Below, one piece after another: positions 5,936 to 11,980 of a stretch of DNA of 11,980 bases. The stretch spans positions 1-11,980 of the forward strand of contig CAMPKP010000113.1 of assembly GCA_946887295.1 (NCBI GenBank). The letters are read 5' to 3'. Each line of letters starts with the position of its first letter. Within the stretch, counting starts at the first letter, position 1. The position numbers and the translations under genes were made by a program. The notes under the pieces were generated by a model. It saw only the letters and a list, made by a program, of their open reading frames with translations, was not told where the DNA came from and searched no databases. This DNA comes from an uncultured Gemmatimonadota bacterium (GTDB lineage: Bacteria > Gemmatimonadota > Gemmatimonadetes > Gemmatimonadales > GWC2-71-9).

Positions 5936-5961
5936 GGAACTTCACACCGCTTTCACAGTCT
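5936..5961 (+). promoter_or_regulatory. Candidate ECF-sigma promoter of the export/metal-redox cassette
   Basis: GGAACTT (5936-5942) is followed after 15 bp by GTCT (5958-5961). That is the GGAAC...GTC arrangement used by many extracytoplasmic-function sigma factors. It lies about 118 bp upstream of the SOD-like gene, the first of four exported-protein genes. No ECF sigma gene is in the window. The rest of the non-coding stretch 5752-6078 holds the divergent promoter of copy B and nothing else recognisable. Confidence 0.4.
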
Positions 5962-6078
5962 CTTCAGTACACAAATGCGAACGTCACACTCGGGATTCAC
6001 CGGCCGCCGTGGCGCCTGGTGGGGGCGGAGGCCGTCGCTCGAGCACGCCATGGAATCAACTCGCATACGAGGACCAAC

Positions 6079-6726
6079 ATGAGAACACGATTATCTGCGG
6101 CGCTCGCAGCGGCGGCGCTCGCATGCGTGCTGGCTGTCCCGGCCCGCGCACAGGAGTCGCAAGGCACCAGCCAGGCGAAGGAAACCTATCTCGCTCGGCT
6201 CCATCCCCTGAACACCAAGGTCTCCAAGAGCCGGACGACGGGCGAAGCCCGGTTTCAGGTCGTGGGCGACAGCCTGACGATCAGCGTGGACGTGAAGGGC
6301 GCTCCCCCGGGCGTGATTCACTGGCAGCACTTCCATGGCTTCAAGGATGGCCGCGAGGCGAGCTGCGCCACCGCGGCGGATGACGCGAACAACGACGGCA
6401 TCATCGATCTGATCGAGACCGAGCCCGCTTCCGGAACGACGATGGTGCCGTTCATCGACGATCCGGTGAGCATGCAGGTCGCGGAGGGGACGTATCCGAA
6501 GGCCGCTGCGGACGGCAGCTACAAGTACCGCGCGACCGTCTCGCTCCCGGCCTTGGAGGCAGCCTTCGGCAAGGCTTTCGAGGGTTCGCGGCTGGACCTC
6601 GACCGGCGCGTCGTGCTCATCCACGGTGTCGGCGACCGCACCGCACTCCCGCCATCGGTGGCTTCGCTGGGACCGATTCCCGCCCATGTGACATTGCCGA
6701 TCGCATGTGGCGCCATCGAGCGGTGA
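6079..6726 (+). CDS. Secreted Cu/Zn-SOD-like protein with EF-hand-type loop
   Basis: This 215-aa protein has a signal peptide (hydrophobic residues 6-22, cleavage probably after ARA at 24). Several elements resemble the Cu/Zn superoxide dismutase fold in order. HFHGFKDG (84-91) is followed by C96, like the HxH...GD...C of SodC. VLIHGVGD (179-186) carries H182, like the VVH copper ligand. A C-terminal IACGAI (208-213) recalls LACGVI, so C96-C210 could form the SOD disulfide. The bridging His and the zinc-site His residues between them are not visible. Instead DANNDGIIDLIE (102-113) fits a canonical 12-residue calcium-binding EF-hand loop. The related CHRD fold is an alternative label. ATG 6079 is preceded by GAGG and starts the signal peptide. 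SOD activity is doubtful. Confidence 0.6.
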   Translation: MRTRLSAALAAAALACVLAVPARAQESQGTSQAKETYLARLHPLNTKVSKSRTTGEARFQVVGDSLTISVDVKGAPPGVIHWQHFHGFKDGREASCATAADDANNDGIIDLIETEPASGTTMVPFIDDPVSMQVAEGTYPKAAADGSYKYRATVSLPALEAAFGKAFEGSRLDLDRRVVLIHGVGDRTALPPSVASLGPIPAHVTLPIACGAIER

Positions 6727-6821
6727 GGAACGAGCAGCATCCCTTGTTCGAAGCCCGGTCGAGCTCGACGCACGAATCCGCGAGCTCGTACAACGATATC
6801 ACTCGCACAGGAGCACACACC

Positions 6822-7247
6822 ATGAAACGCTTTCTCCTCGGAGCTCCGGGCGTTCTCCTCGCCCTCGGCCTCCTGTTCAACATGCCTCCACCCGTGGCGG
6901 CCCAGACCAAGGCCCCCCCTGGCGGCGGGTATGAAAAGGTCAGCACCCTCGTCGCTCTGCCCGACTTCCTTCCGGGATTGGGCACGCTCTACGCAGACCC
7001 CGCGACGCTACCTGCAGGACCGTTCCTCGCCTACGACCGTCAGGGCAGCCTGGTGAGCGCGATCTACATGATCCCGCTCAAGGACATGAACGCACAGAAG
7101 TCCTTTGCAAACCTCAAGACCGGCCAAGGCAAACAGGTGGATCACGTCGACGTGGTGTACAATGCCGGACACCCCGGGGTGGCCGAGCCGCACTACCACT
7201 TCATCCAGTGGTACGTCTCACCCGCCAAGGCAGCGGCCCTCAAGTAG
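6822..7247 (+). CDS. Exported TTHB210-like (DUF5602-type) protein
   Basis: This 141-aa protein has a clear signal peptide (hydrophobic residues 4-20, cleavage after VAA at 27). The mature part, from YEKVSTLVALPDFLPGLG (37-54) through DPATLPAGPFLAYDRQGSLV (59-78), resembles the Thermus thermophilus TTHB210 family from memory. Near the C-terminus it has H108, H117 and an HYHF pair (H124, H126), which could bind a metal. In Thermus the TTHB210 gene is reported to be controlled by a sigma-E-type ECF factor, which fits the candidate ECF promoter upstream here. AGGAG is 8 nt before the ATG. The gene ends 7 bp before the cupredoxin start, so these two are surely co-transcribed. Biochemical function is unknown. 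Confidence 0.65.
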   Translation: MKRFLLGAPGVLLALGLLFNMPPPVAAQTKAPPGGGYEKVSTLVALPDFLPGLGTLYADPATLPAGPFLAYDRQGSLVSAIYMIPLKDMNAQKSFANLKTGQGKQVDHVDVVYNAGHPGVAEPHYHFIQWYVSPAKAAALK

Positions 7248-7254
7248 CCGCGTG

Positions 7255-7806
7255 ATGACGACGAGACGTGACTTCGTGCAGGCCGGTGGCGCGGTGCTCG
7301 CCGGCCTGGCGCTTCCAACCTGGTGGCAGTTGCCGGCGCCGCCAGGCAAGGTGGTCGACATCGCGATGCGCAGCGACCAATCGGGCAGCAAGGTGTGGTT
7401 CGATCCGGCAGGCATCTTCGTCGATCCCGGGACGACGATGCGCTGGGTCGTGCGCGAGAATGTCCATACCGCCACCGCCTATCATCCGACGAATGGCCGT
7501 CACTCACTCCGCATTCCGGAGAAGTCGGCGCCCTGGGATTCGGGGTTTCTGGTGAACCCCGGAGATCGCTTCGAGGTGACACTCACGGTGCCCGGGGTGT
7601 ACGACTACTTCTGCATGCCCCACGAGGCGGCAGGGATGGTAGGACGTATCGTGGTCGGGCATTCCGGCGGCCCCGGGGCACTTCCGTTCGACTATTTCAC
7701 GGGTGCGGCCGGCGCCGAGGACTGGCTTCCGGTTCCAGCGGCGGCACAGCGGACCTTTCCCGGGATCGAGCAGATCCTGCGCGAGCGCATCGTCAGGGGC
7801 AGTTGA
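7255..7806 (+). CDS. Tat-exported blue-copper (cupredoxin, plastocyanin-like) protein
   Basis: The 183-aa product starts with a twin-arginine leader (TTRRDFVQAGGAVLAGLALP, residues 2-21), so it should be folded and loaded before export to the periplasm. The cupredoxin domain spans about 33-135. Type-1 copper ligands are clear: H71 in ENVHTAT, then C120, H123 and M128 in YFCMPHEAAGM. The C-terminal 45 residues, after VVGHSGGPG, have no recognised domain. Such proteins shuttle single electrons. Tight linkage (7 bp after the TTHB210-like gene, 22 bp before the quinoprotein dehydrogenase) suggests it is the dehydrogenase's electron acceptor, in place of the usual cytochrome c. That is inference. 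The start is set by the twin-arginine motif; the Shine-Dalgarno is weak, consistent with translational coupling. Confidence 0.9.
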   Translation: MTTRRDFVQAGGAVLAGLALPTWWQLPAPPGKVVDIAMRSDQSGSKVWFDPAGIFVDPGTTMRWVVRENVHTATAYHPTNGRHSLRIPEKSAPWDSGFLVNPGDRFEVTLTVPGVYDYFCMPHEAAGMVGRIVVGHSGGPGALPFDYFTGAAGAEDWLPVPAAAQRTFPGIEQILRERIVRGS

Positions 7807-7828
7807 CTTCTTCTTCGAGGAGTGAACG

Positions 7829-9469
7829 ATGAAACGACTTTGGTTGTGCCTCCTCGCCACGGCGGTAGGTGCCGCGCCGGCGCAGGCACAGAGCGACTGG
7901 ACGACATATGGCGGCAGCGACTGGAACCAGCGATGGTCCTCGCTGGCGCGCATCAACGCAGACAACGTGACTCGCCTGGTACCCAGGATGATCTTCCAGA
8001 CCGGGACCAGCAAGCTCGGCTCGCTCGAGACCTCGCCCATCGTGCTGGACGGAACGATGTACGTGACCACTCCCTACAGCGAGGCCGTGATCGCCTACGA
8101 TCTGCGGGCCAGGAAACAGTTGTGGCGGCACGAGCCGAAGATCGGCACCACCATCACCTGCTGCGGGCCGGTCAACCGCGGCGTCGCCATCGCCGGGGGT
8201 CGGGTATTCGTCGGAACACTCGACGCCCGGCTGCTGGCGCTCGACGCCAAGACCGGCGAGGAGAAGTGGAACGTGGAAGTGGCCGACCCGTCGTTCGGCT
8301 ACAGCATCACGATGGCGCCCCTGATCGTGGGCGACAACGTGGTGGTCGGCGTGTCCGGGGGAGAGTACGGCATCCGCGGCCACCTGACGGCGTACAACAC
8401 CGGAACCGGGCGACAGGCGTGGCGCTGGTACTCGATCCCGGCGCCGGGAGAGGACCCGGTGGCGACCAACGGCTGGTGGGGCACCTGGGCCACGAAGGCC
8501 GAGGATGCCGACCTGCACCGCGACATCGCCAAGGAGAAGGCCGACAGCGCCAAGTACGCCGACGGCTGGAAGACCGGCGGCGGCGGGGTCTGGACCACTC
8601 CCGCATACGACAAGGCGTCGAACACCATCTTCGCCACGGTCGGCAATCCGTCCCCGGACCTCGATGGCAGTGTCCGCCCGGGCGACAACCTCTTCACCGA
8701 CGCCATGGTCGCGATCGACGCGGCCACCGGGAAGACGAAGTGGTACTACCAGACCGTGCCCCACGACGTCTGGGACCTCGATGCCACCTCCCCGTCGGTC
8801 GTGATGATGCTGGACGGGAAGAAGGTCGTGGTTCATGCCGGCAAGACCGGCTGGCTCTACGTCGTAGACGCAGCCACCGGCAAGCTGGTGCGCAAGAGCC
8901 AGAACTTCGTGCCGCAGGAGAACATGTTCGCACTCCCGACGCCGGAAGGAACCCGGATGTTGCCCGGCGCGAACGGGGGCTCCGAGTGGTCGCCGATATC
9001 GGTCAATCCCCGGCTGGGATACGCCTTCGTGGCGGGACTGCATCAGCCGATGCATTACAAGACCCACTCGGCGCCGTGGGAGAAGGGCCGGCTCTGGCTG
9101 GGCTCGGCGTTCGTGGCGATCCCGGGTGAGGACCAGTACGGCCTCTTCTCCGCGGTCGACCTGAAGACCGGGAAGATCGCCTGGCAGAACAAGGTGCCCC
9201 AGCCGATGATGGGCGGGTCGCTGTCGACCGCGGGGGGGCTGACGTTCACCGGCGAAGGCAACGGCAACTTCAACGCCTACGACTCCAGGACCGGCAAGCT
9301 GCTGTGGCAGTTCAACGGCGGAGCCGGGTGCAACGCCACACCGGTCAGCTTCGAGCAGGATGGGGAACAGTTCATAGCCGTCGCGTGCGGGGGAAACTTC
9401 CAGCTCAGCTACCCGCTCGGCGACGCCGTGCTGATCTTCGGCCTTCCGAAGGTCTGGACCGGTCGCTGA
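7829..9469 (+). CDS. PQQ-dependent (quinoprotein) alcohol-type dehydrogenase, periplasmic
   Basis: The product is a 546-aa protein with a signal peptide (cleavage after AQA, residue 20) and an eight-bladed propeller rich in tryptophan-docking repeats (WxxxPH, AxDxxTGKxxW). Methanol/ethanol-dehydrogenase features are present. They are vicinal cysteines C111-C112 (TCCGPVNRG), which form the disulfide ring over PQQ; metal ligands E179 (GGEYGIRG) and N273 (VGNPSP); the catalytic-base position D316 in PHDVWDLDAT; and K339 near the PQQ site. D318, two residues after D316, is the position occupied by the extra aspartate in lanthanide enzymes (XoxF, PedH). There is no cytochrome c domain, so electrons must go to a separate acceptor. 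GAGGAG precedes ATG 7829. Substrate is unknown, and no pqq biosynthesis genes are in the window. Confidence 0.9.
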   Translation: MKRLWLCLLATAVGAAPAQAQSDWTTYGGSDWNQRWSSLARINADNVTRLVPRMIFQTGTSKLGSLETSPIVLDGTMYVTTPYSEAVIAYDLRARKQLWRHEPKIGTTITCCGPVNRGVAIAGGRVFVGTLDARLLALDAKTGEEKWNVEVADPSFGYSITMAPLIVGDNVVVGVSGGEYGIRGHLTAYNTGTGRQAWRWYSIPAPGEDPVATNGWWGTWATKAEDADLHRDIAKEKADSAKYADGWKTGGGGVWTTPAYDKASNTIFATVGNPSPDLDGSVRPGDNLFTDAMVAIDAATGKTKWYYQTVPHDVWDLDATSPSVVMMLDGKKVVVHAGKTGWLYVVDAATGKLVRKSQNFVPQENMFALPTPEGTRMLPGANGGSEWSPISVNPRLGYAFVAGLHQPMHYKTHSAPWEKGRLWLGSAFVAIPGEDQYGLFSAVDLKTGKIAWQNKVPQPMMGGSLSTAGGLTFTGEGNGNFNAYDSRTGKLLWQFNGGAGCNATPVSFEQDGEQFIAVACGGNFQLSYPLGDAVLIFGLPKVWTGR

Positions 9470-9484
9470 GCGGGCTGGTCCACG

Positions 9485-10018
9485 GTGACCCTGATTCTGT
9501 GGACCGTGGGGCACTCCACCCGCCCACTGCCGGACTTCCTCGACCTCCTCGCGTCGTATCATATCGAGGTGGTGGCGGACGTCCGGCGGTTTCCGGGCTC
9601 TCGATCCCAGCCCCAGTACCGGCAACGCACGCTGCAGGCGGCCCTCGGCTCAGCCGGGATCGACTATCTCGCCCTTCCCGGCTTGGGTGGCCGCCGCCGG
9701 CCGGCACCGGATTCGGCGAACACGGGGTGGCGACATCCGGCCTTTCGCGGCTATGCCGACTACCTCGCCGGCGAGGAGTTTGCCAACGGGCTTTTCGAGC
9801 TCCTGATGGTAGCCCGGGGGCTGAGGACCGCAGTCATGTGCGCGGAAGTGCTCTGGTGGCGCTGTCACCGCCGAATGATCGCGGACGTCATGGTCTCACT
9901 CGGCGCGCGCGTCATCCACATTCTGGATGCCAAGACTGCTCAGGCGCATCGGTTGATGACGCCGGCACGCCTCGTCCGCGGCAAGTTGACCTATGCGCCG
10001 GCGGCTCGGGCCGGCTGA
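9485..10018 (+). CDS. DUF488 family protein
   Basis: The 177-aa product starts with GTG and opens LWTVGHSTRPLPDFLDLL, the DUF488 signature (WTIGHST...). DVRRFPGSRSQPQY (32-45), LPGLGGRRRP (64-73) and the C-terminal CAEVLWWRCHRR (119-130, C119, C127, H128) follow; all are family hallmarks. The biochemical role of DUF488 proteins is not established. The Cys/His motif hints at metal or nucleotide chemistry, and many sit beside DNA-repair genes. It starts 15 bp after the quinoprotein gene with no terminator between, so read-through is likely. Its last 28 bp overlap the 3' end of the DNA glycosylase gene on the other strand. No strong Shine-Dalgarno is evident. Confidence 0.9.
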   Translation: MTLILWTVGHSTRPLPDFLDLLASYHIEVVADVRRFPGSRSQPQYRQRTLQAALGSAGIDYLALPGLGGRRRPAPDSANTGWRHPAFRGYADYLAGEEFANGLFELLMVARGLRTAVMCAEVLWWRCHRRMIADVMVSLGARVIHILDAKTAQAHRLMTPARLVRGKLTYAPAARAG

Positions 10019-10947
10019 CGAGTGGTTGCCGCCGGCGGAGACAGCTGCCCACGCGCCTCCAGCCGTGCCAGCAGCAGGTGGTAGTACAGCATCCCCCGGT
10101 CGGGGCCGAGAACCTCGAGCACCGTCCCGACGTCCATCGGCGCGGACCCGCCGATCAGCGCCAGGTTTCGTGCCACGCTGGTGTCGTTGGAGGGAAACAC
10201 GTCGAGACGTCCGAGTCCACGCAGCAGGATGACGGCGGCCGTCCACGGACCAATGCCCTTGATGCTGCGAAGCAGCCTGCCGGCCTCGACACTCGGCAGC
10301 TGCTCCAGACGAGCCTCGTCCAGCACATGCGTTCCGACGGCATCGGCGACCCGCCGGAGCGTCGCGAGCTTGCCGGCGCTGAGGCCGGCTCCTCGCAGAA
10401 GACCGTCTCCGGCATCCCGGACCTGCTCGAGGCCTGGGAAGCGGTAGAGGCGGACCCCCTCACGGTCGACCGGCTGGGCCAGCGCGGCGATGAGGCGGCC
10501 CATGATGGCGCTCGCCGCGACCAGACTGACCTGCTGGAAGACGATGGCATTGACACACGCCTCCCAGAGCGTGGGATAGCGGGGCGGCTTGACGCCCCGC
10601 ATTCGTAGCACCAGAGGGTCCAGCCACGGGATGCTCGACGCCGAGCGGTAGAAGCGCGTGAGGTCGACCTCCACGCCGAGCATGCGACTCACCAGCGCGA
10701 GCAGTCGTGGGTGGTCGTGCGGGTCGCCCTGGATTCCGATCGCGAGCGTTCCCGGGTTGGGCTGCCTCGCACTGACGATCACGGGCGTGGCGGTGTCACC
10801 CAGCACGCGGAGGTATTCTCCTCGGGGGGTGAGCACATCCACCAGATTGGTCGATAGCCGGCGCAGGACGCTGACGGTAAGGTCGAGCCGATATGGCGCC
10901 CTGACCGGAATGGCGTAGCTGCTCTCGGCTGGTCGGCGTTGAGTCAT
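9991..10947 (-). CDS. DNA-3-methyladenine glycosylase II, AlkA-like (HhH-GPD)
   Basis: This 318-aa protein of the helix-hairpin-helix/GPD superfamily excises alkylated bases in base-excision repair. The hairpin is SIKGIGPWTAAVILLRGLGR (228-247), and the catalytic aspartate is D255 in DVFPSNDTSVA. The N-terminal ~110 residues form the AlkA-type antiparallel sheet region, and FQQVS (137-141) is the usual conserved stretch before the hairpin. ATG 10947 is chosen because the domain begins there (PYRLDLTVSVLRRL). The frame is open to 11256, but that would overlap the divergent Hva1-type gene completely. It is divergent from that gene (33 bp apart) and overlaps DUF488 tail to tail. AlkA versus another HhH-GPD subgroup is not fully settled, but no 4Fe-4S cysteines are present, excluding MutY/Nth. 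Confidence 0.88.
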   Translation of the reverse strand: MTQRRPAESSYAIPVRAPYRLDLTVSVLRRLSTNLVDVLTPRGEYLRVLGDTATPVIVSARQPNPGTLAIGIQGDPHDHPRLLALVSRMLGVEVDLTRFYRSASSIPWLDPLVLRMRGVKPPRYPTLWEACVNAIVFQQVSLVAASAIMGRLIAALAQPVDREGVRLYRFPGLEQVRDAGDGLLRGAGLSAGKLATLRRVADAVGTHVLDEARLEQLPSVEAGRLLRSIKGIGPWTAAVILLRGLGRLDVFPSNDTSVARNLALIGGSAPMDVGTVLEVLGPDRGMLYYHLLLARLEARGQLSPPAATTRQPARAAGA

Positions 10948-10980
10948 GACAGCATCACCCGACTCTCGATAGAGGATTCC

Positions 10981-11199
10981 ATGGCAAGGAAGAGCTTCAA
11001 GCGCGGCGATCACGTGAGCTGGAACTCGGAAGCCGGCCGGGTCCGCGGCCGCGTCACCAGAGTCATCACGACGGAGATCACGTTCAAGGGCTACACGGTT
11101 CATGCCAGCAAGGCAGAGCCGCAGTACGAGATCAAGAGCGACAAGACCGATCACATCGCGATGCACAAGGGGTCGGCACTCAGGCGGCTCTCTGACTGA
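10981..11199 (+). CDS. DUF2945 / Hva1-TUDOR small protein
   Basis: The product is a 72-aa basic protein with the motif FKRGDHVSWNSEAGRVRGRV (5-24), followed by a second beta block YTVHASKAEPQYEIKSDKTD (41-60), AMHKG and a C-terminal LRRL. This is the full DUF2945 (hypervirulence-associated TUDOR) layout. The family is predicted to be a small SH3/Tudor barrel of unknown function, often next to DNA-repair or stress genes. ATG 10981 is chosen as the family start, with AGAGG 5 nt upstream; an upstream in-frame ATG at 10939 overlaps the glycosylase start. It is divergent from alkA-like and may share a 33-bp promoter region. Confidence 0.9.
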   Translation: MARKSFKRGDHVSWNSEAGRVRGRVTRVITTEITFKGYTVHASKAEPQYEIKSDKTDHIAMHKGSALRRLSD

Positions 11200-11254
11200 T
11201 GGGCGTCTCGAGGAAGTGCGGGCGGCGGTGTTGGGCCCGGCTGCCAAGCCGGCC

Positions 11255-11800
11255 ATGATCGCCCGCCTGTCGGCCGGTCACCTTCTCGGGAATGAGAGGC
11301 TGTTCTCCGTCCGCTCGGAAGCCGTCTTTCACGTCTGGCAATGGGTAGCTGCGTTTCTCGCGATTCTCGTGGGGGACTACGTCACCGGCCCGTTCCTTCA
11401 CTCGGTGATCCTCCTCTACTTCATTCCGATCGGTATGGCGGCATGGAGCGGCGCGCTGCGGTGGGCCCTCGCCATGGCCCTGCTCTGGCCGCCCCTGCGC
11501 CTCGGGATCATAACACTCTGGGGCACGCCCTCGCCGTGGCATTTCACGCTCGAGGACTCGGTAGTGAATTGCATCGTTTCGATCGCTTTCGCCATCCTTG
11601 TCTGGCATGTGGTCGAGCAGGAGCGAAAGCTGCGACTGCTCCAGGGCATGCTGCCGATTTGCGGGTTCTGCAAGCGAATCCGGGAGGAGGGGGAGTGGCA
11701 GCCACTGGAGACCTACATCACCAGGCACTCCGAGGCGGTGTTCTCCCATACCTTCTGCCCGGAGTGCGCCCATCAGCATTATGGAAGCTATTTGGACTGA
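11255..11800 (+). CDS. Four-helix sensor-like membrane protein with C-terminal Cys4 motif
   Basis: This is a 181-aa protein from ATG 11255; GTG 11216 is an alternative start and neither has a good Shine-Dalgarno. Membrane helices are predicted at about 27-40, 47-62, 65-82 and 101-119. The layout and DYVTGPFLHSVILLYFIPIG (41-60) resemble the N-terminal sensor module of many histidine kinases and diguanylate cyclases. After a short linker (EQERKLRLLQ) comes ILPICGFCKRIRE-type sequence with C136, C139, C168 and C171, the LPICxxCKxIR...FSHxxCPxC cassette that normally ends such signalling proteins. No kinase, GGDEF or cyclase domain is present. It may be a stand-alone zinc- or redox-sensing membrane module, or the remnant of a larger protein. 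Confidence 0.8.
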   Translation: MIARLSAGHLLGNERLFSVRSEAVFHVWQWVAAFLAILVGDYVTGPFLHSVILLYFIPIGMAAWSGALRWALAMALLWPPLRLGIITLWGTPSPWHFTLEDSVVNCIVSIAFAILVWHVVEQERKLRLLQGMLPICGFCKRIREEGEWQPLETYITRHSEAVFSHTFCPECAHQHYGSYLD

Positions 11801-11870
11801 CCAGGGCGTCGCACGTGCGGAGGGAAGCTGGGGATGAGCGACGTCCGGGTCGGCGAAGGGGTGTCCGGCG

Positions 11871-11978
11871 TCAGCGAGCCAGGTTGACGATCGAGTCGCC
11901 GCCCGCCTCCGGCCCCACCGCCGCGGCCGCAGCGTGCGGGTTCAGGGCGGGGATCGTGGCGTGATCCTGCAGCCCGGG
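11871..11978 (-). CDS. C-terminal end of an unidentified gene (partial, runs off right edge)
   Basis: Reading in from the right edge on the minus strand gives 35 codons ending LNPHAAAAAVGPEAGGDSIV, NLAR and a TGA stop at 11873-11871. Of the 35 third positions, 32 are G or C, as in the window's real genes, and no other frame here makes better sense. The peptide is too short and low-complexity to place in a family. The 70 bp between it and the membrane-protein stop at 11800 show nothing clear. Confidence 0.4.
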   Translation of the reverse strand, partial: PGLQDHATIPALNPHAAAAAVGPEAGGDSIVNLAR

Positions 11979-11980
11979 CC

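Noticed and set aside
5804..6078. Possible small genes in the gap before the SOD-like gene
   Set aside because: The open frames have no ribosome-binding site, no recognisable motif and mixed composition; the stretch is better explained as divergent promoter DNA.
7793..9625. 610-aa minus-strand open frame opposite the quinoprotein
   Set aside because: Complete antisense of a conserved enzyme. Long antisense frames are expected at this GC content; the sequence is low-complexity Arg/Gly/Val/His-rich with no family.
9304..10608. 434-aa plus-strand open frame across DUF488 and the glycosylase gene
   Set aside because: It overlaps three recognised genes in the wrong frame or strand.
10948..11256. 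103-residue N-terminal extension of the glycosylase
   Set aside because: It lies entirely antisense to the DUF2945 gene; AlkA-type homology starts after ATG 10947.

Overview
The window is GC-rich bacterial chromosome, densely coded on both strands, with very high third-position GC. The gene set is a HemN, a periplasmic hemerythrin, an exported quinoprotein dehydrogenase with a cupredoxin, a TTHB210-like protein, a short DksA-like zinc-finger protein and an Hva1/DUF2945 protein. This mix would suit a free-living soil or sediment bacterium, perhaps Gemmatimonadota or a similar phylum. That placement is an impression from gene content; no rRNA or other taxonomic marker is present. No tRNA, rRNA, CRISPR array, transposase or phage gene was seen.

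Layout. (1) 1-3876, heme/oxygen/redox region: a DUF2231 membrane protein runs off the left edge on the minus strand. It is divergent from a membrane-anchored LuxR-type regulator, which is followed by oxygen-independent coproporphyrinogen III dehydrogenase (hemN), an exported hemerythrin-like protein and a four-helix membrane protein. (2) 3900-5830, small-gene island: two paralogous arginine-rich mini-proteins (86 and 61 aa) face inward from the two ends, each with its own candidate promoter and terminator. Between them lie an unrecognised 148-aa protein on the plus strand and a minus-strand pair, a DksA/TraR-like C4 zinc-finger protein and a 63-aa SFPASDPP-motif protein. A strong hairpin sits between the converging genes. 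(3) 5830-9469, export/metal-redox cassette on the plus strand: a Cu/Zn-superoxide-dismutase-like secreted protein with an EF-hand-type loop, a TTHB210-like secreted protein, a Tat-exported blue-copper protein and a PQQ-dependent dehydrogenase. A candidate ECF-sigma promoter (GGAACTT...GTC) lies upstream of the set. (4) 9485-11199: a DUF488 protein, an AlkA-type DNA glycosylase overlapping it tail to tail, and a small Hva1-TUDOR/DUF2945 protein divergent from the glycosylase. (5) 11255-11980: a four-helix sensor-like membrane protein ending in a Cys4 motif with no enzymatic domain, then the probable C-terminal end of an unidentified minus-strand gene.

How the genes may work together (inference): the cassette in (3) looks like one periplasmic unit in which the quinoprotein oxidises a substrate and the adjacent cupredoxin could take the electrons. 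The two N-terminal genes carry His-rich motifs consistent with metal or stress handling. The least explained part is the mini-protein pair in (2). Its conserved 12-residue core differs between the copies only at synonymous third-codon positions, which argues for selected coding sequence that ordinary annotation could miss.
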